DNA from: Amorphophallus konjac
Taxonomy: Eukaryota > Streptophyta > Magnoliopsida > Alismatales > Araceae
NCBI GenBank assembly: GCA_022559845.1
Contig: CM040125.1
Location: 285,558,200 to 285,622,199, forward strand
Direction: 5' to 3'
DNA: 64,000 bases
Shown here: one piece after another, positions 10,256 to 21,490 of the stretch
How the letters are laid out: every line of letters begins with the position of its first letter
Position numbering within the stretch: position 1 is the first letter of the stretch
The notes under the pieces: model-generated
What the model was told of the DNA's origin: nothing
The model's input: only the letters and a program-made list of their open reading frames with translations
Databases searched by the model: none
Position numbers and translations under genes: made by a program

Positions 10256-12841
10256 ATGCGCCGTGAGAGCACAGCGGAGACGCGGAGCCTTGCGGCGGCG
10301 TTCGAGGAGTTGGCGAGGATAACCGCAGAGGCGGTCCGGCAACTTCCTTCTCCCCCGGAGTCTTCGAGCTCGTACGAGGGATCTTCTCTTGACTCGATGG
10401 CGGATCAGAGTCCGGAGCTTGTGCCAGTGAGGCGGGAACCCGTCCCCAACTGTAGTGAGTTGGGGGAAGCGGAGGTGCGCAGGCTGGAGCATCGTTTCCG
10501 CCTGCCTCTCAGATACAGCTTTGTTGCCGCCACTCCGTACGAGACGAGTCTGGACGATCGTGATGAGCACATTTGCACCTTCCTTCTGGCTTGGAGGAGT
10601 GGATTTCGGCTCCCTTTCGATCCTTTCGTGCTGCAGCTTCTTAATTTTTTCCGGTTAACGCCTATTCAGTTGGTGGCCAATTCATATCTGCTGCTCTCGG
10701 CCTTCCGGATTCTTTGTCGTCAGCACGACATTTTTCCTTCCTTGGACCTCTTCCATTTCTTCTTTGAGTTGAAAGCGCACCCGTCGGCGGGGAAAGGCTT
10801 CTACTTCATCCAGGCGCGGAGGAATAGGAGCTGCATCTCGCTTGCGGCGAAGGACTCCTCGCACAAGGGGTGGAAGACCCAATTCTTCTGGGTGAAGGCG
10901 GTGGCGACGGACGAGATCTGGAGATGCCGGACCTCGCCCAACTTTCACCCAAATCTGCCCCCTCGCCAGGAGGAGTTCCCTCCCCACGTGGAGCAGCAGG
11001 CTGCCCGTCTGCTGGAGAACCGTCAATCGACCGAGGAGCTGGTGACGCCGGAGAACATCGAACGGTGTCTTCTCTCGCGGTTGACGTCGACAGGTACAGC
11101 TCTTGAGGCTCTTTTTCGGGGGTGGTAGCTCTTTTCCTCCTCCTAACCGGGGCTTCTTCTTGTTGCAGACGTGAGGCGGGAACCTCTGGAGGAGACGGCT
11201 GAGGTCATCGATCTGGGAGATGACTCGACAGCCGATGAGCCTGATGCCTCGGCGGGTCGGGTCCATGCCCGAGATAAGGGCAAGGGGGCGGCCCCCGAGG
11301 GGACTTCTCGATCGACCGGCCTGAAGCGTAAGGATCCCCTGGCGGAGAAGTTGCGGGAGGCCGCGAAGGCCAGGAAAAGGGCCAAGAAAGCCGGCTTTCC
11401 TACCGCCGTCGGGGGCGATTCTGGCTCGGCGGCGCTCCCCCCTCGGGGGCAGGATGGGGCCGACCCCTCCGGGCTGGCTCTCCCATCCGTCGGGCGAGAG
11501 GGGGCCGAGGAGACCAGGGGCCCCGCAGAGGGAGGTGATGGGTCGGCTCTCCCCTCTGTGGGGGCAGAGGGGGCCGGTGCCGGTGTGACCGGCGCTGGGA
11601 CCGAGGGATTGGTCGGCGCGGATGGGGGTTCACCCGCGAGGGCGTCACAACCCCAAGTGCCGGCAGTTTCTGGTGCGGTGGATCCCACGGCGCCGGTCGA
11701 GGCTGGGGGTTCGCCCGTGGAGGCGTTGCAGCCCCAACCGACCGTGGCATGCGGGGCGGTCAGCTTCGCTGCCCGAACAGGGTCTTCTGGCGGGGTGCCC
11801 AGGGTGGAGCAGTCCCCTTTGCCGGAACCTCTGGTCAGGCTCGGTATCTCGGGCGACTTGTACCGGCTCTGCCGGTCGATCGCCGAGAGGATGAGGGGGG
11901 AAGAAAGGCGCAGCACTCCCGCCGGGGTCCTTGATGTCCTGATGGAGGGCGGCCTGGTCATAGCTCGGACAGCGGCCGTGATGGCGGAGGCGCACGCCCG
12001 GACTGAGGCGGAACGGTCGAGGCTCGCCTGGACCCTTAGTGGATGCGAGGGGAAACTAGCCCGGCTCGAGGGGGAGCATGAGGGGCTCCGGCGGGAGTTC
12101 CTCGCATTCAGGGAGTTGGCGCGGTCGAGCCGACGGGAAGCGGAGGTGCTGGCCGAGCAGCTAGCAAGGGCCCAAGAATCGCTCGATAGGAAGAGCAAAC
12201 GTCTAGAAGACGAACGTCAACGTCACACTGAGTTGGATGGCCTCTGGGAGCGTGAGCGTGCCGAGCTGCAGGATCGGGCGGAGGACGCGGAGCGCCTTCG
12301 CGCTGAGGCCGAGGCGGACCGAGCCCGGGCGGAGGGTCGGACGATCGAAGCCGAGCGGAGGATGACCGAGCTAGAGGAGCGTCTGGCGAGGGCGGCCGAG
12401 GCGGAGCGGGCTCGGGACGGGCAGGTCGAGGCGGAGGCGATCGAGCGCTACAAAGGCTCGGAAGCTTACTCGGCTGACCTGATTGAAGCTGCCCTACCCT
12501 ACTACGAGGTAGCGCTCCGCCGGGGTGCTCGAAAGGGATTCAGGCAGGGCTATCGCCAGGCGATGAGCTATGCCACTGAGCACCTTGCCGGGGATGATTT
12601 TCCTTACGGCCAGAGTTATGACTCGGATGAGTCAGTTTCCAGCTCCTCATCTTCGGCCGGGGAAGAACCGGAGGAGTCACCTCTAGCGGGGTCACCAACT
12701 CCGGAGGATCCGGGAGGGCTCACGACCGGGACAGTTCTCGCACAGGCGAGGTCAGTGTCCGGGCCGGTCGTCACCGAAGGTACCGGGGGTGACGCGTCCC
12801 CTACTACTGTTCCCGAGCTTCAAAGTGGGCCCGAGGCCTGA
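10256..12841 (+). CDS. Tat accessory protein (Transposase_28-like), antisense to pol, one intron
   Basis: The ATG is at 10256. The first open frame runs past a GT at 11094; a pyrimidine-rich stretch ending TTGTTGCAG closes at 11168. Removing this 75-bp GT-AG intron joins exon 1 (10256-11093) to exon 2 (11169-12841) in frame, giving 836 residues. Residues about 105-225 contain 'GFRLPFDPFVLQLLNFF' and 'LTPIQLVANSY', the pattern of the plant family once called putative gypsy-type transposon (PF04195). A basic cluster (about 331-353), a Gly/Ala/Pro-rich stretch, a long coiled coil (about 556-700) and a Ser/acidic tail follow. Its role in the Tat cycle is not established; a chromatin- or RNA-binding partner is a guess. 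AATAAA follows 75 bp after the stop. Confidence 0.75.
11094..11168 (+). other. Intron of the T1 accessory gene
   Basis: The 75-bp segment starts GTACAGC, ends GTTGCAG, and has a CT-rich 3' half. Splicing changes the phase so that the frames before and after match. Without splicing exon 1 stops at about 11128. Confidence 0.7.
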
Positions 12842-12916
12842 TGTATTTTGCTTTATTTTGCCCCTTCCCTTTTTTGTATGTTTTTCCTTCTGTAAGAGGA
12901 TTTCTTTATGGGAGGC

Positions 12917-12922
12917 AATAAA
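12917..12922 (+). terminator. AATAAA polyadenylation signal of the accessory gene
   Basis: A perfect AATAAA lies 75 bp after the stop codon at 12841, after a T-rich stretch. The position fits plant polyadenylation on the plus strand. Confidence 0.55.
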
Positions 12923-13195
12923 GGACTTACTTTGTTTGATCGTTATCTTTGCCGTGATTTGGCTGGCGTATCGGGGGCAGTTGGAAGGTGCCGATATTTT
13001 CTGCACCGTTTTTGCATGCCGATTTGGGAGGCTTCTGGCGGGGGGTCCTTTCATTCCACCATGCTTTGAAAGTCGAGGCGCTTCGCGAATCCCGCTAGGG
13101 CGGGGGACCGAGGAGTTGGAGGTGACCTTCCAAGGGAGGTCCTATAGCGTGTTTTCGAGGGGGGAGTCATTTAAGGCGCGTGGCCTCCCGTGGCC

Positions 13196-13204
13196 TATAA
13201 AAAG
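13196..13204 (+). promoter_or_regulatory. Candidate plus-strand TATA box inside T1
   Basis: TATAAAAAG lies 101 bp upstream of an ATG at 13306. The spacing suits a start site near 13230 and a leader of about 75 nt. It would drive transcription antisense to the T1 genomic RNA. Confidence 0.5.
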
Positions 13205-13305
13205 GACCGAAGGGTGCTCCTTCCCTTTTAACACTTAGGACTCTCGCCGACGGTCTGCTCTTGTTCCCTCGTTTTCGCTCTGCGTTGCGCCGCCGCGATC
13301 GGAGC

Positions 13306-13407
13306 ATGGAGGACTCTTCAGAAGATGACGCCGCAGACGACGGGGAGCGGCCGATTCCAACTGTCCTGGAATATCGGTCGGGTCCCACGGTCACCGCGCG
13401 TGCATGA
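13306..13407 (+). CDS. Short acidic ORF downstream of the antisense TATA box
   Basis: ATG at 13306, TGA at 13405-13407, 33 residues starting 'MEDSSEDDAADDGERP'. If the stop is a mutation, the same frame runs on for about 40 more residues. No family is recognised. It may be the decayed start of a second accessory gene or simply leader sequence. Confidence 0.25.
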   Translation: MEDSSEDDAADDGERPIPTVLEYRSGPTVTARA

Positions 13408-14063
13408 GACGGGTCCGACGGTCGCCGCGCGGATCTGGAGAGGGCTTCGACGTGCGGGGGCACGCCGTTTGTCTCCTCTTGGCTCCGGCGAGGCTTCCGG
13501 GGGGACGCCGAGATGGAGGGCGGATGGGGGAGTTAGGGATGCCGGCCGCCATTCCCCTCCGTGGGAGGGGAGGAGGCGGCTCCAGTTCCTTCCTCACCCC
13601 TGTCCGTAGCCTCTTTCTCTCTCTTTTGTTCTTCATTTCTTTCACTCTTCGGGGGCTGCTTGCTTTCTGTTCGCCTCCAAAGAGTTGGTAGTTTGGCAGA
13701 GAGGAGACCCTCACGGCGCTCCTTTTTCCAGGTTGTTGCCAACTTGGAAGGTAGCCTTCCTCGCGTGAAAGGTGACCTTCTCCTTGCTGTCCCTCTGTCA
13801 CCTTTGTCACGGTCCACCCGAGCCAACTGGGTCGACCATCTCTTGTCCGAGCCAGTTTCTACGCGAGGCAGAGTCAGTGGCTGGATGCGAGAAGGTCAAG
13901 ACCGGGTCGGCCGGGCGATGGCCGTTTGCCGCGGTGCTAGATGGATTTTTGCTTTTCACTATGTAATGTATTGGCAGTTGCCTTTCTGATGTACCAACAG
14001 TTATCTTGAATGAATGCAAAAAAGGGGGTTTATTTTACCCGATTTGTTGATACAGTTTTCAGA

Positions 14064-15207
14064 AATAAAATCTGCGTAGTGTGGTTGCGTTCCATGTCTG
14101 GGGAATGGGTTCCCCTTCCATTGTGGCTAACCTGTACGCACCTTTCCCGAGCCTCTCGATCACTCAGTAGGGGCCTTCCCAGTTGGGGGATAGCTTGCCC
14201 GTCGCCTCCAGTGGTCGAGAGGCTTCGGTCTTCCTGAGGACGAAGTCCCCTGGTTGGAATTGTCTGCCTCGGACCTTGGTGTTGTAGTACCGAGTGAGGC
14301 GGCGCTGGTATTACGTAGCTCAGACGTTCGCGATCTCTCGGAGTTTGTCTGCCAGGTCGAGGTTCTCGAGCAACTTCTGCTCGTTTGCCTCGGGCGAAAA
14401 GCTGATCACTCGGAGAGATGGACTGGCGATCTCTAACGGAACGACGGCTTCGGTGCCATATACCAGCTGAAAAGGGGTCTCACCAGTTGCCGTCCTGGGG
14501 GTCGTTCGGTGCGACCATAGTACTCTAGGCAGTTCCTCGAGCCAGCTACCCTTAGCCTTGCCGAGTCTGATTTTTATGCCCTTCAAGATGGTCTTGTTGG
14601 CATTTTCAACCAGCCCGTTGGCCTGAGGGTGGGCGACCGAAGTGAAGTGGTTGCGGATATTTAGGTCGGCGCATCTGTCTCGGAAGTACCGAGAGTCGAA
14701 TTGCCGCCCGTTATCGCTCACTATCACTCGGGGGATGCCAAAGCGACAGATGATCGATTTCCATACGAAACCCCAGACGACAGTCTCGGTGATCCTTGCT
14801 GTTGCTTCAGCCTCGATCCACTTGGTGAAGTAGTCGATGGCGACGATGATGAACTTCTTCTGGGATTGAGCCGTTGGGAATGGCCCAAGGATGTCGATCC
14901 CCCACCGAGCGAAAGGGTAGGGCTCGGTAAGGGTGATAAGTTCCGTGGCCGGCTGATGGACCAAATGGTCGAACCGCTGGCAACGGTCGCAATACTGTGC
15001 GTAAGCCGTGCAGTCGCGCTGTAGGGTCGGCCACCAGTACCCCTGCCTTAGCAGGATTCTGGCCAGCGACCGACCTCCTGAATGTGCTCCGCACAGGCCT
15101 TGATGAATCTCTTCAACAGCTTGGCTTGCTTCGTCGGGACCGAGACACTTCAGAAGGGGCCCGGAGAACGATCTTCGGTAGAGAGCATTGTCGAGGATGA
15201 CGAAGCG
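14064..15207 (-). pseudogene. pol: T1 integrase
   Basis: After the TAG at 15208-15210 the frame continues with an HHCC zinc module (His residues in 'IHQGLCGAH', Cys pair in 'YCDRC'). The core follows with catalytic Asp in 'GIDILGPF', Asp in 'VSDNGRQF' and Glu in 'NGLVENANK', so the D,D,E triad is intact. A frameshift near 14325 moves the C-terminal part ('FQPGDFVLRKTE', 'GPY', 'GAYRLATMEG') into another frame, and that frame has one stop near 14183. Intact relatives insert the cDNA into nuclear DNA. Confidence 0.88.
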
Positions 15208-17022
15208 CTAAGCTTGGTACTTCATTCGGCGGGCTTCCCGAGGGTCGGAGGGCTCTTGGGAGTCCCGTAGCCAGGACAGGTAGGGGGAGCGCCAGTCGTC
15301 GGGAGTGGCCGAGTCAATGGCGAGGAGCTCCGAGTCTATGCTCGGGCGCTCTAGCTCTTCTAGGAGGACCGATCGTGTACCTTTCGGGTCTAGGGAGGAG
15401 GCCAGTCGAGAGAGGGCGCCCGCCCGAGAGTTTTGCTCCTGAGCTATTCGGACTACCTCGAACTCCTCGAACTGCTGGGCCAGGCTCCGGACCAACTGTA
15501 GGTATTTGATCATAGGTACCTCCCGAGCTTCGTACTCGCCATTGACCTGGCTTGCAACTAGCTGGGAGTCGGTGTGGATCCTGACTCGCTCGGCCCCCAA
15601 CCGTCGGGCCATGCGGGCTCCAGAGATAAGGGCCTCGTACTTGGAAGCATTGTTGGACGCCAGAAAGTTGAACTTTAGGGCGTATTGCAACTCTATTCCT
15701 TCGGGGGACTTTAGGAGGATCCCTGCGCCGCTGCCGATCGAGTTGGACGATCCATCGACGAACAGCTCCCAGGTTGGCCCGGTTGCTGTCGGAGGCCTGT
15801 CCTCGACCGGAACGGTGCTCTCGGCGATGAAGTCGGCGAGCGCTTGTCCTTTGATAGCTGATCGCGGCCGGTACGAGATGTCGTAGGCCCCGAGCATGAT
15901 GGCCCATTTGACGAGTCGCCCCGAGGCTTCGGGATGGGCCAGAATCTTCTTCAGTGGCTCGCCGGTTAGCACGGTGATGGGATGCCCCTGAAAGTAGGGT
16001 CGGAGGTGCTTTGCGGAAGTAACCAACGCTAGCACGAGTTTCTCGGTTGCGGGGTACCTCCGCTCGGCCTCGTTGAGCACCTTGCTGGCGTAGTAGATCG
16101 GCCTCTCGATTCCCAAGTCATTCCTGACTAGGACCGAGCTGACCGTTGATGGCGTCGCCGAGAGATAGAGCAACAAGACCTCGCCCGGGACGGGCTTGGA
16201 AAGCACCGGGGGCGAAGCCAGGAACTCTTTGAGCTCGGCGAACGCTGTCTGGCATTCCCCATCCCATGGGAACGTAGCAGATGCTATCTTGGGCCCCCTC
16301 ATCAGTTTGAAGAAGGGCAGGCATCGTTCGGCCGCATGGGATAGGAAACGACTGAGAGCAGCGACACGCCCCGTCAGACGCTGGACGTCTTTAATGCACG
16401 TGGGTGGGCGCATGTCCGGGATGGCCTGGACCTTGTCGGGGTTGGCTTCGATCCCTCGCTGAGTGACCAGGAAACCCAGGAACTTCCCGGATCTTACTCC
16501 AAAGGCGCACTTGGTGGGGTTGAGCTTCATGCAGTACTTCAGGAGGGTGCCGAAAGTCTCGGTGAGGTCGGTGAAGTGGTCTTGGGCCCTCGGGGTCTTG
16601 ACGAGCATGTCGTCGATGTAGGCCTCGACGTTCCGACCTAACTGTCTCTCGAACATATGGTTGACCAGTCGCTGGTATGTGGCTCCAGCATTCTTCAATC
16701 CGAAGGGCATCCGGGTGTAGCAGTACACGCCGTAGTCGGTGATGAAGGCGGTCCTCTCGACATCTTCAGGGTTCATTCGGATCTGATGATAACCCGAATA
16801 GGCATCCAGGAAACTGAGTATCTCGTTGCCCGAGGTTGAGTCAACCAATTGGTCGATGCTCGGTAGCGGATAGCAGTCCTTGGGGGTGGCCTTATTCAGA
16901 TCGGTGAAGTCTACACACATTCGCCACTTGCCTGTAGTCTTCGGCACCAGGACGACGTTGGCTAGCCACGTTGGGTACAGGACCGGTCTGAAAAGACCAG
17001 TTTCTTGTCCCTTGGTGACCTA
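15208..17022 (-). pseudogene. pol: T1 reverse transcriptase and dual RNase H
   Basis: The largest T1 pol frame (16947-15208) carries reverse transcriptase with 'FLDAYSGYHQI' and the YIDD catalytic motif (residues 110-113 of that frame). The retroviral-type RNase H that follows looks degenerate at its first acidic position. A second, archaeal-type RNase H comes next: Asp in 'ELFVDGSS', Glu in 'SKYEAL', Asp in 'HTDSQL'. The expected last Asp is Gly in 'NSRAGALSR'. A dual RNase H is a hallmark of Tat elements. TAG stops at 17023-17025 and 15208-15210 bound the frame without shifting it. Confidence 0.92.
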
Positions 17023-17862
17023 CGCCTTGATGATCGCCTATTTCTCGGGCGCATGCTTCCTTCTCCGCTGCTGTACGGGTCTCACGGTGGTATCGAGGTT
17101 GAGCTTGTGCGTCAGAGTCTCCTCTGGTATACCAGGGAGTTGATCGTCGGACCAAGCAAAGACCCGAACGTACTCAGAAAGAAACTCCTTGTATTGCTGC
17201 TGTTCCTTTGGTGGTAGGTCGGCGCCGATCCTTACTCCTAGGGCCGGGTCATCGTTCAGGAATACCGTCAATAACTCACCACCGGGTTCGGTGGTCACGG
17301 CTTTTCCTTTGACTCCCCTGGGGCCCTTATCCTTCCCGTCCGGCCTTGAGGCTTCCACCGAGATATTGTAGCACCTTCTAGCCGTGGCCTGGTTACCTCG
17401 GACTTCCCCCAACCCGTTTTTGGTGGGAAACTTCATTTTTTGGTGATAGGTAGATGGTACGGCCTTTATTCGGCTGAGAATTTTTCGGCCGAAAATGGCG
17501 TTGTACGCTATCATACCTTTAATCACTATGAAGTCCACTATGACCGTAACGGTTTTGGGTGGGGTGCCGATAGTGACCGGCAGGCTTAGGGCTCCCTCGG
17601 GGTAGGTGGCCAGGCCATTAAACCCGCAAAGGGGCGTTCGGATCGGGCGGAGCTTGGATGGCTCTTCCCCCATCTTGAGAAAACAGTCATAAGATAATAC
17701 ATCGGGGGCGCTCCCGTTATCAACCAAAATCCTGTCTACATTATAGTGATTTATCGTGGCCGAGATAACGAGGGCATCGTCATGCGATCCCGTCACCTCC
17801 GCAACGCCTCGCCATGGAGGTTGAGTTTGGAGGTTGAAGCTTGCTCGGAGTTGCGTCGGAGG
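17023..17862 (-). pseudogene. pol: T1 protease region
   Basis: The aspartic protease motif is DNGSAPDVL (Asp at 17721), the Tat/Athila-type variant of DTGS. The upstream 'HDDALVISATI' and downstream 'LPVTIGTPPKTVTVIVDF' and 'NAIFGR' segments are typical of the lineage. Two in-frame TAG codons (17038-17040, 17023-17025) separate it from reverse transcriptase. The 5' end is cut near 17862 at the A1 fragment; an open frame that appears to continue to 17958 reads into A1 and is not part of the gene. Confidence 0.85.
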
Positions 17863-20326
17863 ACCTCTTCTCCCCCCGGTGGACTCATACTCGACGGAGT
17901 CGAGTTCTTTGCACCCCAAGAGTATGATGAGAACATCACCTCCTATTTCATCAGGCATGGTCTAGTCATTTAGTTTTGAGTCCTATGTAATTTTTATTTG
18001 AGTCATTGATGTAATTTTTATTTTATTTGAGTCATTTCCCTAGGTCTAGCATTTATTTTCCGATGTTTGAGTGTCATTAGATTGTGTAATGTGCTAATTG
18101 GGCCCATTTCTTTGGGCTTGGCCCAATGAGCTCTCCTACCCCTTCGGTTATTTGTCAATGAGGCTTTTGTCAGGGTCTTTTGTAGAAATGTGGGTTTGCT
18201 ATATATAGGACCCCATTTCCTCCATTTGAACTTAATCAATCAATGAATCAATCAATGAAAAAATGCCATTTGAGAGTCCAAAGCTTAGTTTAGTGGAGTG
18301 ATTCCAACATTTCTTGGGTGAGATGCCCTAGGGGAGAGATTCCCCACCCTTCCCTCTCTTAATCTCTCTTTTTCACTCCACTTTCTCTCTCCTCAACACC
18401 CAATTCCGAATTTGCTTCTCTCTCCTCCCTTCCCCAACCACCTCCACTAGCTACCCACCTCATTTAAGACCCTCCACTTCCCCAAGCCACCATTACTCCA
18501 CCCCCTAGTCCCAAGGGAGCTTCCACCAATCCTAGCTCCACCTCCCAACCCCCAACTACCCCACCCACTTCCCCAAGCACCCTTCCCACTACCCCAAGCA
18601 CCCATTCCCTTCCCCAACACAACTCTTCCCATTCCCAAAGCCCCACTAACCACATTAGTCCATTTTCAAATTTTGGAGAAAGATCTCTCCTTCTCTCTTC
18701 CCCACCCATCCCAAATTCGTAGCTCCCCTCTCACCCACTGCAAACACCACCTTCTGGACCCCATTCTCCCTCATACACACCTTGGAACACCCCCTCCAAG
18801 ACCCCCTTACAACCAGGGGTCACTCCTACACTCATCCACCCCCATTTCCCCTCCCACATACCCCATTCCCCCCCGTCATCTTCAACCTACAGTTTCAGTT
18901 ACAGATCAGAAGAAGAGTACCGACTTGCAGAGGTGACCACGGCTTCCTCCGGGCGATTCTGAAGGCCCAAGATACATCCGTGGAAGCGTCTGCCTGTCCT
19001 CTTCGACACCAAAGTGGTTTCGTCTTCATCGGAGCTCGGGACTGTCCACGAACTCCGTTCTCCCACGACTGCGCGGAACCCTCCCTGCCAAGCATCAGAA
19101 CCTGAGAGATCACTCTGCCACGACGAACCCTAGCGGATTCAGGCTGAAGCCCCTTCATCAAAGTTCTTCCTCTGCTAGTCTTCTTCCAAGATCAAGAAAC
19201 AGAACCTCATTCGGCTGCCGGAGGAAGGCGTTACGAATTTTCTCCCCCGAGCTCTCCAGTTCTATCTCCTGCTGTCTACTCTGACCAGTGCCAACTCTTC
19301 AGGGTACATCGACCGTCCTCGATCTCTGATTGCAGCTCCGTTACCTTCGGCTGAAAGCTACTTTGACCACGAAGACGTCACCACCGGGTTCGTGCTGATC
19401 GGAGTTCGGGAGAGTGCGTGGCGTCCTCTGCAACCTGCTGCCAGAAGTCTACAACTGTGGATCAGAAAACCTCATGTCCTGTTCCAACCTATGCTCCGGT
19501 CAGCCACGGTCTCAGAAGAAATTCACAAAAATCTGAAGCGTTCCTGTACCTGTTACGAAGCTTTTGCCGCCAGTCTCGCTATCGGAAAAATTCGTGAGAA
19601 GGATCTACGGTCATTACACCGCCCCACTATCCCTGTTCGCAGATAACCGGCAGATTCGGCATCCACACTCAACCGACATTCTTTACTTTATTTTCCCCAC
19701 CCCGCTTGGCCGGCTGAAGGCCCCACCCTGCGTGGTGGTAGTTTTGATTGTAACACCTTAATCCCCACCCCAAGAACCCCCCCCCCCCTTGCATGGGGTG
19801 TAGTGCATGTAATTTACAATTTCAGGTTGAAGCTTCTCCGGCGCGGCATGCGGGTAAGCCCACGCTTCCTCGCTCGCCCTCGTCTCCGACCGGGATCGGT
19901 GTCTTCACACCGACTAGGTGAGCCACTGCACACTCCTCTTTGCTGAAATTTCCTTGCTTGAGTAGTATTGTATCTTAGTGCCGTCGGTGGTAAGTGGAGT
20001 GCCCGAACTCAAATTTGCTTGTGAATGAATGATTACCGCGGGTGAGTTGTGAGTGAACCGTTAATACCCACGCCCTCGGCGTGCTGGCCGTCTATGAGAG
20101 TGGAAATCCTAGGACCCTTGAGAGGTCCAATCCTAAGCTAGCCAACCCTCGGAGCAGCAAGGGCCCGTCCCGGACCCTCACCACTATCACCGGTTTGCCT
20201 ACGGGCACAAGAGTGCGCTTAGCGGGTGAGTCCGCCCGAGTAAAGTCACCGGTTCGTGCGTTGGTTGCTTGCTAGGTCCAAGGGTCATTTGATCATGTGA
20301 AGAACCCCCTAGGTCGTGTCACATCA
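17863..20326 (+). mobile_element. A1: family A LTR with a scrap of internal sequence, inserted in T1
   Basis: An LTR of 2402 bp (17925-20326) matches both LTRs of A2 in order and borders: it starts TGATGAGAACATC and ends GTGTCACATCA. TATATATAG lies at 18200. About 40-60 bp of A internal sequence precede it, including the palindrome ACTCGACGGAGTCGAGT also present before the A2 3' LTR. GGAGG occurs at 17858-17862 and at 20327-20331 and may be a target duplication. The rest of the element is absent, so A1 is 5'-truncated or a deletion remnant. A G-poor C-rich leader spans 18355-18890. Confidence 0.82.
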
Positions 20327-20666
20327 GGAGGAGCTGTCGACCGCGGAGGGTGAAGCGGCCTCCGGCGGTGTGCTGCGTCGCACTCCTTCGAGGGGGACTT
20401 CCTGACGGGACGCGGGACCTTGCGTCCCTAGCCGCCTGGGCCCTCATGAGCTCCACGAGGACGTCCATCTTTTCGTTAAGGGCCTGGAAGGCGTTGGCGC
20501 CACCGTCGAGGGGTGCCCCTGTCTCCGCCGGGGGGGGTGGCCTGTTGGTGGGGATGCTGGCGTTGGAGGGGGGGCTCTGTGAGACCCTAGAGGGGGCACC
20601 TCCCGCCGCCGCCACAGCCTTACCTGCCCCATCGGCGGATCTCCTCCCTGAGCTTCTTCTCACCAT
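20327..20666 (-). pseudogene. gag: T1 gag, N-terminal fragment
   Basis: ATG at 20666, 18 bp after the primer site. About 113 residues are readable: 'MVRRSSGRRS', a Pro/Ala-rich stretch and a short helix 'NAFQALNEKMDVLVELMRAQ', as in plant Tat gag N-termini. The frame is cut at the A1 border. On the far side of A1 the sequence resumes in the protease region in a different frame, so several hundred gag residues are missing. Confidence 0.75.
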
Positions 20667-20680
20667 CTCGGCTCTTCGTG

Positions 20681-20701
20681 CGTTTCCCACAGACGGCGCC
20701 A
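20681..20701 (-). other. Primer binding site of T1
   Basis: TGGCGCCGTCTGTGGG on the minus strand begins two bases after the LTR. TGGCGCC is the usual primer-site start of Tat and Athila elements (tRNA-Asp-like). Confidence 0.85.
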
Positions 20702-20703
20702 GA

Positions 20704-21490
20704 TGAAGAGGTAAGATCTCGCGCTGGATCCTGAGCGGGCTGTGGATCACCAGAAGATGAATCTGCAAGATAGGGAAACGTATCAGAGGGCCCAAGGGAT
20801 CTCCCTGGGGGAAAACTCTCCGATGGTTAAGTCAGTAGAGCTATGGTGGAAGCGATAATGGGGGGAGGAGAGAGCTGATGCGCGAGAATCCTCTCCACCA
20901 GAGGGTGAAGCGAGTCGTGCTCAGGAGCTTAGGGTGTATGAATGCCTAGTTCATCTTACCTTCTTTCGGAGGGTATCCCTTGCTTAAATAGTGCGCCGCC
21001 TTCAGGAGTCCTGTAAGCTGAGGGGTTCCCGGCGGGAGTTACGTCTTTAATGGGGGCTTTCATGGCCTGATCGTGGGAACGTTATCCCCTTGGAGTCCGG
21101 CGGCTCCCCTGACTCTCCCGCTGGCGGAGGACTCTGAACGGCTGCACCTGCGGATTAATCAACCGGCCTTACCGAGCTTCGGAGATGCTAGCTCTTGCCC
21201 GAGCGATAGGCATGGCCCGACGAAGGTGGGGTCGGATAGGTCGGCTGGAGCCTATCTCTCTCGGACGGGGAGAGGGCTTTAGGCCGGACCTTCCTTGGGA
21301 CCTGACCGTTGTCTCGGGCCCTCCGAGCCTAGAAGGCCGCCGGGGAGAGTTAGTTCCTCGAGTCTTTATTTATTGGGCTTTTCTTCCCTAAGTGGGCCCT
21401 GTGGGCTATCACTCGGGCGGGCTCGCCTGTTTGGACTTTGTGGGTCTTGTTGGGCTGCCTTTGTGGTGGGCTGCGAAATCCCCCTCTCCA
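20704..21490 (-). repeat. 5' LTR of T1
   Basis: 787 bp, the partner of 9194-9980. A TATA-like CTATTTAAG (minus strand, 20983-20991) lies about 500 bp from the LTR start and would place transcription start near 20955. Confidence 0.95.

Larger units (their letters stand above)
12842..14063. other. T1 spacer between accessory gene and pol
   Basis: This 1.2-kb stretch is the minus-strand 3' untranslated region of T1. On the plus strand it holds a strong TATA box (13196), a short acidic ORF starting at 13306, an intron-like GT-AG pair (13606-13731) and a transcript-end-like A-rich sequence near 14020. No known protein domain was found. Confidence 0.6.
9194..21490 (-). mobile_element. Element T1: Tat-type Ty3/gypsy retrotransposon with antisense accessory gene
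   Basis: Minus-strand order: 5' LTR (21490-20704), TGGCGCC primer site, gag start, inserted family A fragment A1, protease, reverse transcriptase, two RNase H domains, integrase, 3' untranslated region, accessory gene on the opposite strand, polypurine tract, 3' LTR (9980-9194). Both LTRs are 787 bp and a perfect CACAC duplication flanks them. Tat elements are known for a second RNase H and for extra ORFs between pol and the 3' LTR; T1 shows both. Pol has three in-frame stops and a frameshift, so this copy is not autonomous. Confidence 0.93.

Noticed and set aside
11143..12198. 351-codon minus-strand Ser/Pro-rich frame
   Set aside because: Shadow of the GC-rich exon 2 of the accessory gene on the other strand; no domain.
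17746..17973. 75-codon plus-strand frame ending 'RHGLVI' with a similar frame at 57817-58008
   Set aside because: It spans the T1/A1 junction, so it cannot be a single gene; the shared end reflects the A internal-LTR border. A short coding tail of A remains possible.
18447..18709. Gly/Trp-rich minus-strand proteins (also at 53365-53571 and 53568-53762)
   Set aside because: They are reverse translations of the C-rich LTR leader; low complexity and no conserved frame.
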